DNA of 52,750 nucleotides from positions 1 through 52,750 of the forward strand of contig NZ_KE386629.1 in NCBI RefSeq assembly GCF_000428145.1. Direction: 5' to 3'. Shown here one piece after another: positions 39,999-48,033 of this stretch (the stretch's first letter is position 1; every line of letters starts with the position of its first letter). The position numbers were made by a program, and so were the translations under genes. Source of the DNA: Chitinilyticum litopenaei DSM 21440. GTDB lineage: Bacteria; Pseudomonadota; Gammaproteobacteria; Burkholderiales; Chitinibacteraceae. The notes beneath the pieces are model-generated. The model saw only the letters and a program-made list of their open reading frames with translations, did not search any database and was not told the origin of the DNA.

Positions 39999-40451
39999 TC
40001 AAGCCGCCGGCACCAGTGGTATCACCCCCAGCTGCGCAGCCAGTGCGTCGCGATTGCTGGTGAGATCCGCCAGCGTGTAGCGATCCAGTGCGCCGTACAT
40101 GGCTTCACGGGCTTCGAAAAGCGCGCGCTTGAGCACACACATGCCGTCGATGCGGCAGCCTCCGCCGCCCTCTTCGAAACATTCGACAATCGGCGCGTCA
40201 TCCTCGCACAGGCGCACCAGCGCACCGATGCGGATATCCGCAGGCGGGCGGGCCAGCTTCATGCCGCCACCTCGGCCGCGCAAGGTTTCGATCAGCCCGG
40301 CCTTGCCCAGAAAATGCACGACCTTCATCAGGTGGTTGTCCGAGACAGCGTAGGCTGCGGCGATCTGCGCGCGCGTCGCCAGGCCTTCAGGTTGTACGGC
40401 CAGGTAGATCAGCGTGCGCAGGCAGTAATCGGTAAAGGCATTCAGGCGCAT
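39999..40451 (-). CDS. nsrR: Rrf2-family nitric-oxide-sensing repressor, NsrR-like
   Basis: Encodes 150 residues starting MRLNAFTDYCLRTLIYLA, the canonical NsrR N terminus. A winged helix-turn-helix follows (ATRAQIAAAYAVSDNHLMKVVHFLGKAGLIETLRGRGGGMKLA). Three Cys (Cys91, Cys99, Cys105; CX7CX5C in ECFEEGGGGCRIDGMC) are spaced as in NsrR to hold the NO-sensitive [4Fe-4S] cluster. NsrR represses NO detoxification genes until NO destroys the cluster. An inverted AT-rich sequence resembling an NsrR box lies just upstream (40479-40502), implying autoregulation. No hmp, norB or ytfE gene is adjacent in the window. IscR is less likely because its Cys spacing differs. Confidence 0.9.
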   Translation of the reverse strand: MRLNAFTDYCLRTLIYLAVQPEGLATRAQIAAAYAVSDNHLMKVVHFLGKAGLIETLRGRGGGMKLARPPADIRIGALVRLCEDDAPIVECFEEGGGGCRIDGMCVLKRALFEAREAMYGALDRYTLADLTSNRDALAAQLGVIPLVPAA

Positions 40452-40478
40452 GGTGGTGCTCGGTGCAAGGGCAGGTTT

Positions 40479-40502
40479 AATATTGTACTTTAAATATAAC
40501 TT
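40479..40502 (-). promoter_or_regulatory. Candidate NsrR operator
   Basis: Minus strand AAGTTATATTTAAAGTACAA and then TATT. It compares with the NsrR consensus of two ATGYATTT-type half-sites around a central AT-rich step. Located 28-51 bases upstream of the nsrR start, in a strikingly AT-rich pocket of otherwise GC-rich DNA. Confidence 0.5.
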
Positions 40503-40645
40503 TTACGCGGCAGCGCTTTGCGGCGGCAAGCCGGTAGCTCAAAACCCACGGTGACATCTGCGGCGATTGCCATCACGCGTCTGCACGCCTGCAATCTGCG
40601 CCACCTCCCCCGTGCTAAAGTGGCATTTTGCGCTTCTGCTTGCCG

Positions 40646-43600
40646 ATGTCCGCACACCCTGCCCCGCCTGCCGCCGGCCTGATCGTCCTGCACGGTAACC
40701 GTCTGGAAGACCTGCGCGACCTGACGCTCGAATGGCTGGCCGCGCATCCGCTGGCGCCGCTGGCCTCCGAAACGCTGCTGATCCAGAGTACCGGCATCGC
40801 GCAGTGGCTGAAAATCGCCATCGCCAGCCATCCGGCGATGCAGGTCGCCGCCGGCATCGACACCGAGCTGCCCTCGCGCTTTCTGTGGCGCATGTACCGC
40901 ACCGTGCTCGGCAAGAACGCCGTGCCGCGCGAAAGCCCCTTCGACAAGGACAGGCTGCAGTGGCGACTGCTGCGGCTGCTGCCCGCGCTGCTGGCCGATC
41001 CCGCGCAGCAGGCCGTCTACGCACCGCTGGCGCGCTTTCTGCAGGGCGACGCCGACGGGCGCAAACCCTTCCAGCTGGCGCAGAAGCTCGCCGATCTCTT
41101 CGACCAGTACCAGGTCTACCGCTCCGACTGGCTGAGCCACTGGGCCAGCGGGCAGGACGTGCTCGACGATTTCACCGACCCGGTGCCGGACGAGCAGCGC
41201 TGGCAGCCGGCGCTGTGGCGGGCGATCCGCACGGACCTCGGCCGCGAGGCCGGCTTGAGCCGCGCCGACATCCACGAGAGCTATCTGGCCGCGCTGCGGC
41301 AGGACACGCTGCCCGACTCAATCCAGGCCGCCCTGCCGCCACGCGTGGTGGTGTTCGGCATTTCCGCGCTGCCGCAGCAATGGCTGGATGCGCTCGCCGC
41401 GCTGGCGAAGCATACGCAGGTCATCATAACTGTTCTCAACCCCTGCCAGTTCTACTGGGGGGATGTGGTCGACAGCAAATGGCTGCTGCGCCGCACGCAC
41501 CAGCGCGTGAAAGGCAAGAAGGCCGGCATCGGCCGCGAAGTCAAACTCGACGCCGCCGCGCTGCACCTCAACAGCCACCCGCTGCTCGCGCAATGGGGCC
41601 GGCAGGGGCGGGATTACATCCGGCTACTGGACGAGCGCGACCAGACCGGCCAGTGGCTCAGTAGGAGCGAGCTTGCTCGCGAAGAACACGACAGCACAGA
41701 ATTCGCGAGCAAACTCGCTCCCACTCAACCTCACAGCCTGCGTGTGGAATGCTTCACGCCGCCGCCGGCCGATACGCTGCTGGCGCACGTCCAGCGCAGC
41801 ATGCTCGATCTGGAGCCGCCGCCCGCCGATCCGGCGCAGCGCTACCGGGTAGCCGGGCAGGACCGTTCGCTGGCGTTTCACAGCGCACACAGCCCGCAGC
41901 GCGAGGTGGAAATCCTGCATGATCAGCTGCTGGCGATGTTCGAGGCGGACAAGACCCTCACCCCGCGCGACATCATCGTGATGGTGCCGGACATCGCCGA
42001 ATATACCCCCCATATCTCCGCCGTATTCGGCAGGGACAGCAAGGCTTCCACGCACATACCCTATGCCATTACCGATCAGGGCGTGCGCCGCCGCCATCCG
42101 CTGCTGGTCGCGCTCGATACGCTCCTGGCGCTGGACACCGAGCGCCTGACTGCCAGCACGGTGTTCGACCTGCTGGACGTTCCGGCGTTGCGCCAGCGTT
42201 TCGAGCTGCATGACGACGAACTGCCGCAACTGCACGACTGGGTGCGCGGCGCCCAGGTGCGCTGGGGCCTGTCGCCGCAGCACCGGCAGGCCTTTGGCGT
42301 GCCGCCCATCGCGCAGAACACCTGGGTGGCCGGGCTGAAACGCATGCTGCTGGGCTACGCGGTGGGCGACGCCGGCGCGTGGTGCGACATCGAGCCCTAT
42401 CCGGAAGTCGCCGGCATGGCGGCCGCCAGCGCGGGCAAGCTCGCCATGCTGATCAGCACACTGGAAACCAGCTGGCAGGCCCTGCAGACGCCGGCGACGC
42501 CGGCCATCTGGCAGCAGCGCCTCAGCGCGCTGCTCGACGCCTTCTTCAGCGCCAGCGACGAAGACGATCTGGCGCTGCTGAACGACCTGCAGCGCGCGCT
42601 GGCCCGCTGGCAGGAAGCCTGCGAGGGAGCGGGGTTCAGCGGCACGCTCACTTTAGCCATCGTGCGCGAAAGCTGGCTCAACGACGTCGACGCGCACAGC
42701 CGCAGCCAGCGCTATCCCGCTGCGAGCGTCACCTTTGCCACGCTGATGCCGATGCGCGCGATTCCCTACCGCGTGGTGTGCCTGCTGGGGCTGCACGACG
42801 GCGCCTACCCGCGCCGCCAGCAGGCCACCGATTTTGACCTGATGGCCAGCCACAAGCGCAGCGACGGCAGCCGCATCACCCGCCCGGGCGACCGTGCGCG
42901 CCGCGACGACGACCGCTACCTGCTGCTGGAGGCGCTGCTCTCGGCACGCGATGCGCTCTGCATTTCCTGGGTGGGCCACAGCGCGCGCGACAACAGCGAA
43001 CGCCCGGCCTCGGTGCTGATCGAGCAATTGCGTGATTACCTCGACCGCAGCGCCTGCCCTGCCACCGCGCCGGATCGCTCGCTTGCGCAGTGGCTGACGA
43101 CCAGCCACCCGCTGCAACCCTTCAGTGCCGCCTATCTGGCCGGTGCCCCGCATTGCTTCACCTACGCCGCGCACTGGCACGCCCACGCCATCGCGACGGA
43201 AACAGGCACAATGCCGGCGCTGCAGCGCGACACGCCGCTCACGCTCACCGAGCTGGCGCGCTTTTACAAGGATCCGGTTGGCAGCTACTACCGCGACCGC
43301 CTGCGCTTGAACTGGCAACAAGGCGATACGCTGCCCGACGACGATGAGCCCTTCGCGCTCGACCGCCTGCAGGAAACCGTGTTTGAAAGCGAGCTGGTCG
43401 CCGCCGCACTGGCCGCCCCGGCGGAACACGGCAACGACGCCATCCAGAACCGCATCGCCGCGCTGCGCCGGGCAGGCAGCCTGCCGGTGGCCGGCTTCGC
43501 CGATGCCGCATCGAACAGGCTCGACGGGTATGCGCGACTGGCCCATCGAAACTGGAGCCTGGCGCGCACTACCTGGCAGATCGAACTCCCCGCCCAGCCC

Positions 43601-44182
43601 TTTGCCCTGCCCGCGCGCGACGGCAAGCCGGAAGTCGGTGAGCTGATCGGCAATCTGTATCAGGACGAAGCCGGCCTGCGCGCCCGGCTGGTGCTGCTCA
43701 ATGGCGGAGTGAAAAAGGAAAAAGGCCAAATCAAGCTGCACCGGCTGGCCGACGCCTGGGTCAACCATCTGGCACTCAACACGCTGGGCGAACACCACAC
43801 GCTGCTGATCGCCTACGACGACACCCTCACGCTGGCACCGCTCGATGCCGGCGAAGCCCGTGAACGGCTCGACACGCTACGCGCTGCCTGGCTGGCCGGC
43901 ATGCAAGCCCCGCTGCCCGCGCATCTGGAACTTGCCAGCGAATGGTATTTCGCCATTGGCAAAGGGGAAGAAAGCGCTCACAAGGCCGTGCTCGAAAAAC
44001 TGGAAGGCGGCTATGAACGCAAGGGCCTGATCGACCATGACCCCTACTTCGGCCTGCGCTTTGCCGACTACGCCGCGCTGCAGGCCGCCGACGGGCATGA
44101 GGCATGGCGCGAAGCACTGTACGCCCCGCTGGCCAGCGCCGCATACGGTGACCCGGATGAGGGGAGCAGCGATAGCAAATAG
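40646..44182 (+). CDS. recC: Exodeoxyribonuclease V gamma subunit RecC, with in-frame REP insertion
   Basis: Encodes 1178 residues from ATG 40646; a TTG 18 bases earlier is possible. The N terminus LIVLHGNRLEDLRDLTLEWL and TLLIQSTGIAQWLKIAIA is typical of RecC. Further conserved blocks are VVVFGISALPQQWLDALAAL, DIIVMVPDIAEYTPHISAVFG, IPYAITDQGVRRRHPLL and MPMRAIPYRVVCLLGLHDGAYPR. RecC recognises Chi within RecBCD. At residues ~339-360 (SRSELAREEHDSTEFASKLA) the translation of a REP palindrome interrupts a variable loop, in frame. No recB or recD gene is on either side, so they must be elsewhere. The protein is slightly longer than the usual ~1120 residues. Confidence 0.93.
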   Translation: MSAHPAPPAAGLIVLHGNRLEDLRDLTLEWLAAHPLAPLASETLLIQSTGIAQWLKIAIASHPAMQVAAGIDTELPSRFLWRMYRTVLGKNAVPRESPFDKDRLQWRLLRLLPALLADPAQQAVYAPLARFLQGDADGRKPFQLAQKLADLFDQYQVYRSDWLSHWASGQDVLDDFTDPVPDEQRWQPALWRAIRTDLGREAGLSRADIHESYLAALRQDTLPDSIQAALPPRVVVFGISALPQQWLDALAALAKHTQVIITVLNPCQFYWGDVVDSKWLLRRTHQRVKGKKAGIGREVKLDAAALHLNSHPLLAQWGRQGRDYIRLLDERDQTGQWLSRSELAREEHDSTEFASKLAPTQPHSLRVECFTPPPADTLLAHVQRSMLDLEPPPADPAQRYRVAGQDRSLAFHSAHSPQREVEILHDQLLAMFEADKTLTPRDIIVMVPDIAEYTPHISAVFGRDSKASTHIPYAITDQGVRRRHPLLVALDTLLALDTERLTASTVFDLLDVPALRQRFELHDDELPQLHDWVRGAQVRWGLSPQHRQAFGVPPIAQNTWVAGLKRMLLGYAVGDAGAWCDIEPYPEVAGMAAASAGKLAMLISTLETSWQALQTPATPAIWQQRLSALLDAFFSASDEDDLALLNDLQRALARWQEACEGAGFSGTLTLAIVRESWLNDVDAHSRSQRYPAASVTFATLMPMRAIPYRVVCLLGLHDGAYPRRQQATDFDLMASHKRSDGSRITRPGDRARRDDDRYLLLEALLSARDALCISWVGHSARDNSERPASVLIEQLRDYLDRSACPATAPDRSLAQWLTTSHPLQPFSAAYLAGAPHCFTYAAHWHAHAIATETGTMPALQRDTPLTLTELARFYKDPVGSYYRDRLRLNWQQGDTLPDDDEPFALDRLQETVFESELVAAALAAPAEHGNDAIQNRIAALRRAGSLPVAGFADAASNRLDGYARLAHRNWSLARTTWQIELPAQPFALPARDGKPEVGELIGNLYQDEAGLRARLVLLNGGVKKEKGQIKLHRLADAWVNHLALNTLGEHHTLLIAYDDTLTLAPLDAGEARERLDTLRAAWLAGMQAPLPAHLELASEWYFAIGKGEESAHKAVLEKLEGGYERKGLIDHDPYFGLRFADYAALQAADGHEAWREALYAPLASAAYGDPDEGSSDSK
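41661..41724. repeat. REP-type palindrome inserted in frame in recC
   Basis: GTAGGAGCGAGCTTGCTCGC ... GCGAGCAAACTCGCTCCCA, the same family as the intergenic copy at 34503-34561. The inner 20 bases differ. The frame stays open across it. Confidence 0.85.
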
Positions 44183-44185
44183 AAT

Positions 44186-44234
44186 GGGTATTGCCCTTTA
44201 GCCCTTGACAGGAAAAGGCTGTGGCGCAATACCC
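44186..44234. repeat. 49-bp palindrome downstream of recC
   Basis: Exact GGGTAT and ATACCC ends with inner AGCCC ... AAAAGGCT pairing. It begins 4 bases after the recC stop and could end the recC transcript as a hairpin, though there is no T-run. Confidence 0.85.
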
Positions 44235-44364
44235 ATATAGGGCATGCCAGGCCGCGCAGGATGCCGGCCGCATGGACATCAGCTGGCGGAATGATCCAGA
44301 CGCCATGATCAATCCAGCCGAACTGCGGCCCATGCCGCAGGCAAAGGCAATCTCCGGCAGACGC

Positions 44365-45813
44365 CTACTCGCTGCCCGCCGCACTGGCCTGGCGCTTGTC
44401 CTTGCGCAGGCGGCTGGCATCAGCGGCTTGGTAGGCAAGATAAATGCGGTTGACGCTTGATACATAATCAACCATGCGCTGGCCAACGCTGCCGTGCGCC
44501 ACCTTTTCGACATGGCCGACCCAGCGGTTCGGATCAAGCCCCTGGGCCTTGGCCTGGCGGCGCAGCTGGTCCAGCCGGCCTTCTCCTGCGTTGTAGGCGC
44601 CGATCATGAAATAGAGCGTGTCGGCCTCGGAAACCCCCTGGCGCTGGAAACGCTTGCGCAGGTAATCCAGGTAACGCCCTGCAGCGAGCACATTCTGCTC
44701 GGTGTCGTGCGGATCCTTCACACCCATGGCGCGCGCGGTGGCGGGGTTGACTTGCATGACGCCGGTCGGCCCGCCCCTGGTGCGCACCACATGAGTGAAC
44801 TTGGTTTCCTTTTGCGCGATCGCCGCCAGCAGCAGCCAGTCCATATTGGTGGCGTCGGCGGCGAGCTTGAAGGCGGGGGCAAAGAGACCCAGCTTGTCAT
44901 TGCCCGTCAGTGGTGCGCTGCGGGCGGCCTTGCCGCTGCCCTCCAGATAGGGGCGCGTCTGCGCGATGGCGCGGCCGATCAGCTTGCTGCCCTCTGCGGC
45001 CAGAAAGCGGTCCAGTTCGGCCAGCAATTCCGGATGATCCTTGCGCACGGCCCAGGCCAGCGGCACGCTCTCGGGCCCGCAGAACAGCGTCCGGGCCTGC
45101 GGCGCGGCCTTGTTCCACAACTCCAGCTGGCTTTGCAGGGCGACCGTGAGCGGCGCACCGGCTTCGCCCATGCCCACGAGCAGGCTTTCGATACTGCTGC
45201 TGGCAGGCCGGGCATCAATCTGCAGAGCCGCCTTCCCCTCCTGTTCGCGCTCGGCCTGGCGTTCCTGCAACCAGCGCAGCTGGAAGCTGGCGGCCGGTAC
45301 GGCCAGCGTGCGCTCGCCCACCTCGTCGAGGCTGCGCACCGCCACGCCGGCAGGCCCGGCCACGCAAAAGCGGTCCTGCCGGTAAGGCCGGGTGAAATCA
45401 ACGAGGCTGGCCGCGCCGGGCAAGACCGGCAACAGGCCCGCAGCCACATCGCCGCGCCCGGCCAGCAAGGCGGGAATCAGTTCGCCGGCCTCGACGGGAA
45501 TCAGCTGCAGGCGCACCGGCGGCTGGCCTTTCGGCACGCGCAGGTTCAACTGCCGCTCGAAGCCGCTCAGCATGGCGTGTTCGATGCCGTGCGGCGCACC
45601 ATCCTTGAGAAAGTAAGTGCTGGGCCCCAGGGCGACCAGCACGCGCAGGCGCGCGGGCAGCGTATTGTCGGCAAATGCCGGCTGGCTGGCCGCCTCGCTC
45701 TTGAGCGCGGGATGGACGGTCTCCTGCCCGGCGACCTTGGCGGCCTGCACCGGAAAAGACTGCAGAATCAAGGCGCTGACGCAAAGGCCGCGCAATACAC
45801 GGAAGGCATTCAT
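44365..45813 (-). CDS. MltF-like lytic murein transglycosylase with solute-binding domain
   Basis: Encodes 482 residues. The signal peptide is MNAFRVLRGLCVSALILQSFPVQA, with no lipobox Cys at the cleavage site. Residues ~55-300 form an SBP_bac_3 domain (LRVLVALGPSTYFLKDGAPHGIEHAMLSGFERQL). The SLT domain follows, with catalytic Glu in LLLAAIAQKETKFTHVV, the GPTGVMQVNP motif and YFMIGAYNAGEGRLDQL. This architecture is that of MltF, which cleaves peptidoglycan with anhydro-sugar formation. The Glu-Ser of the classic ESxF motif is Glu-Thr here. It acts in the periplasm. It converges with recC across a 182-base gap. Confidence 0.88.
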   Translation of the reverse strand: MNAFRVLRGLCVSALILQSFPVQAAKVAGQETVHPALKSEAASQPAFADNTLPARLRVLVALGPSTYFLKDGAPHGIEHAMLSGFERQLNLRVPKGQPPVRLQLIPVEAGELIPALLAGRGDVAAGLLPVLPGAASLVDFTRPYRQDRFCVAGPAGVAVRSLDEVGERTLAVPAASFQLRWLQERQAEREQEGKAALQIDARPASSSIESLLVGMGEAGAPLTVALQSQLELWNKAAPQARTLFCGPESVPLAWAVRKDHPELLAELDRFLAAEGSKLIGRAIAQTRPYLEGSGKAARSAPLTGNDKLGLFAPAFKLAADATNMDWLLLAAIAQKETKFTHVVRTRGGPTGVMQVNPATARAMGVKDPHDTEQNVLAAGRYLDYLRKRFQRQGVSEADTLYFMIGAYNAGEGRLDQLRRQAKAQGLDPNRWVGHVEKVAHGSVGQRMVDYVSSVNRIYLAYQAADASRLRKDKRQASAAGSE

Positions 45814-46122
45814 GCGGCGATTCTACGGTTTGCCGGCGGGCTTCCCAAGTGCAATTTGCTGGCCAGTGGCAAAAATGGCGTACCTGGCAGTGGCACAGGC
45901 AAGCCCGAATAATCAGGGGCTTACCAAGCGCTAGGCCAATGCGGGCTTGCTGTCGGGAGGTGTTTTGTCCGTGCGCGCAGCGCCCCGGCAGAAGGATTTG
46001 GCAGCGGCTTGCGCGGCCGACCGTTGATAAATCGGGCCAGGCGGTGACCGGCCGCCGCGCTCAGCCGGTCATTCGGGGCCACGGGCGGTTATAATCCGCG
46101 TTTTTGCCGATAAGCCGTCACC
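45814..46122. other. Intergenic region with uup promoter
   Basis: Separates divergent mltF-like and uup genes. A perfect -10 box TATAAT is at 46090-46095, 28 bases before the uup start, with only a weak -35 (GTCATT at about 46068). No gene seen. Confidence 0.5.
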
Positions 46123-48033
46123 ATGCCGCTCCTGCTTGTAGAACACGCCCACCTCGCCTTTGGCCACTGGGCCTTGCTGGACGATGCCAGCTTCGTCGTC
46201 GAACCGGGCGAACGCGTCGGTCTGATCGGCCGCAATGGCGCCGGCAAATCCTCGCTGCTGAAGGCCGTGGCCGGCCTGCAAAAACTGGATGACGGTGATA
46301 TCCGCGTCACCGAGGACGTCCGCGTGGCCTTTGTGCCGCAGGAACCGCAATTCAATCCCCAGGATACGGTGTTTGAAGCGGTGGCCGATGGCCTGGGCGT
46401 GCTGCGCCAGTTGCTGGTGGATTACCACCATGCCGCCGCACACCTGGACGGCAGCGATGCCGCGCTGGCGCGCCTCACCGAGCTGCAGCACGAGCTGGAA
46501 GCGCGCGATGGCTGGCGCATCGACTCCCTTATCTCTGCAACCCTCAGCCAGCTTGGGTTACCGGCCGATACCCTCATCAGTACCCTTTCCGGTGGCTGGA
46601 AAAAACGCGTGGCACTGGCGCGCGCGCTGGTGCAGGAGCCGCAACTGCTGCTGCTGGACGAGCCGACCAACCACCTCGACGTGTCCGCCATCGAATGGCT
46701 GGAAACACTGCTCAAGGGCTTTGCCGGCAGCGTACTGTTCATCACGCACGACCGGCGCTTTCTGGACAATGTCTCGACCCGCATCATCGAACTCGATCGT
46801 GGCCGGCTCTTGAGCTTTCCGGGCAATTTTGCCACCTACCAGCAGCGCAAGGCGGAATTGCTGGCGCAGGAAGAAACCGTCAACCGCAAGTTCGACAAGG
46901 TGCTCGCGCAGGAAGAGGTGTGGATCAGGAAGGGCATCGAGGCGCGCCGCACGCGCAACGAGGGTCGCGTGCGCCGCCTTGAGCAACTGCGCCGCGACCG
47001 CGCCGCGCGCCGCGAGCGTGTCGGGAATGTGTCCTTCCAGCTCGACGCCGGCGAGCGTTCGGGCAAGCTGGTCGCCGAACTGGAGCACGTCAGCAAGGGC
47101 TTTGGCGGGCGCACGCTGATCCGCGACTTCACCACGCGGCTGCTGCGCGGTGACCGCATCGGCCTCGTCGGTCCCAACGGTGCGGGCAAGACCACGCTGC
47201 TGAAGATGATCCTCGGTGAACAGGAAGCCGATACCGGCCTCATCAAGCGCGGCACCAATCAGCAGGTCGCCTACTTCGACCAGTTCCGCGAGCAGCTCGA
47301 TGAGGAAGCCGCGCTGGTCGACGTGATTGGCGATGGCAAGGATTACGTCGAGATCGGCGGCCAGAAAAAGCACGTGATGGGGTATCTGGAAGAGTTCCTC
47401 TTCCCGGCCGAGCGCGCGCGCAGCCCGGTCAAGGCGCTGTCGGGCGGCGAGCGCAACCGCCTGCTGCTGGCCAAGCTCTTCACCAAGCCGGCCAACATCC
47501 TGGTGCTCGACGAACCGACCAATGATCTGGACATCGACACGCTGGAGCTGCTCGAAGGCCTGCTGTCCGATTATCCGGGCACCGTGTTTCTGGTCAGCCA
47601 CGACCGGGAGTTTCTGGATAACGTCGTCACCCAGATCATTGCCTTCGAGGGTGACGGCAAGCTCTATGAAAATGCCGGCGGCTACGCCGACTGGCTCATC
47701 GCGCGCGAACGCATGCTGGCCAGCAGGGCGCCCGTCGCCAGCACCAATCGTGCGGACGAGGCCACCGCCAGGCCGGTGCAGGAGCGCAAGCGCAGTTCGG
47801 TCAAGCTCAGCTTCAATGAAACGCGCGAGCTGGAGCGCCTGCCGGGGGAAATTGCCGCTCTGGAGACTGAGCAGGCCGAATTGCAACAGTCTTTGCTTGA
47901 TCCCGAGCTCTATCGCACGGCGCCGCTGAAAGCACGGGAAATGCAGGCTAGAATCGAAGCCATCGATCTTGAGCTGATGGAAAAGCTTGAGCGCTGGGAA
48001 GAGCTGGAAGCCAAACACAACGCCAATTCATGA
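46123..48033 (+). CDS. uup: ABC-F family ATPase Uup
   Basis: Encodes 636 residues with two ABC domains and no membrane part. First domain: Walker A GRNGAGKSS, signature LSGGWKKR, Walker B LLLLDEPTNHLD, switch FITHDRRFL. Second domain: GPNGAGKTT, LSGGERNR, ILVLDEPTNDLD, FLVSHDREFL. The interdomain arm is basic (RRTRNEGRVRRLEQLRRDRAARRERVG). The C-terminal coiled coil (ELERLPGEIAALETEQAELQQSL and AREMQARIEAIDLELMEKLERWEEL) is the DNA-binding tail typical of Uup, which affects transposon excision and ribosome or replication-intermediate processing. It overlaps the following kinase gene by 4 bases. Confidence 0.94.
   Translation: MPLLLVEHAHLAFGHWALLDDASFVVEPGERVGLIGRNGAGKSSLLKAVAGLQKLDDGDIRVTEDVRVAFVPQEPQFNPQDTVFEAVADGLGVLRQLLVDYHHAAAHLDGSDAALARLTELQHELEARDGWRIDSLISATLSQLGLPADTLISTLSGGWKKRVALARALVQEPQLLLLDEPTNHLDVSAIEWLETLLKGFAGSVLFITHDRRFLDNVSTRIIELDRGRLLSFPGNFATYQQRKAELLAQEETVNRKFDKVLAQEEVWIRKGIEARRTRNEGRVRRLEQLRRDRAARRERVGNVSFQLDAGERSGKLVAELEHVSKGFGGRTLIRDFTTRLLRGDRIGLVGPNGAGKTTLLKMILGEQEADTGLIKRGTNQQVAYFDQFREQLDEEAALVDVIGDGKDYVEIGGQKKHVMGYLEEFLFPAERARSPVKALSGGERNRLLLAKLFTKPANILVLDEPTNDLDIDTLELLEGLLSDYPGTVFLVSHDREFLDNVVTQIIAFEGDGKLYENAGGYADWLIARERMLASRAPVASTNRADEATARPVQERKRSSVKLSFNETRELERLPGEIAALETEQAELQQSLLDPELYRTAPLKAREMQARIEAIDLELMEKLERWEELEAKHNANS

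Noticed and set aside
42001..42061. Two ATACCC hexamers in recC that looked like a 49-bp motif
   Set aside because: Both are in the same orientation and about 60 bp apart, and the partner position at the 49-bp distance does not match.
46520..46568. Weak 49-bp motif in uup (GGGTAT ... TAAGGG)
   Set aside because: Only one end matches, and the region is ordinary conserved Uup coding sequence.
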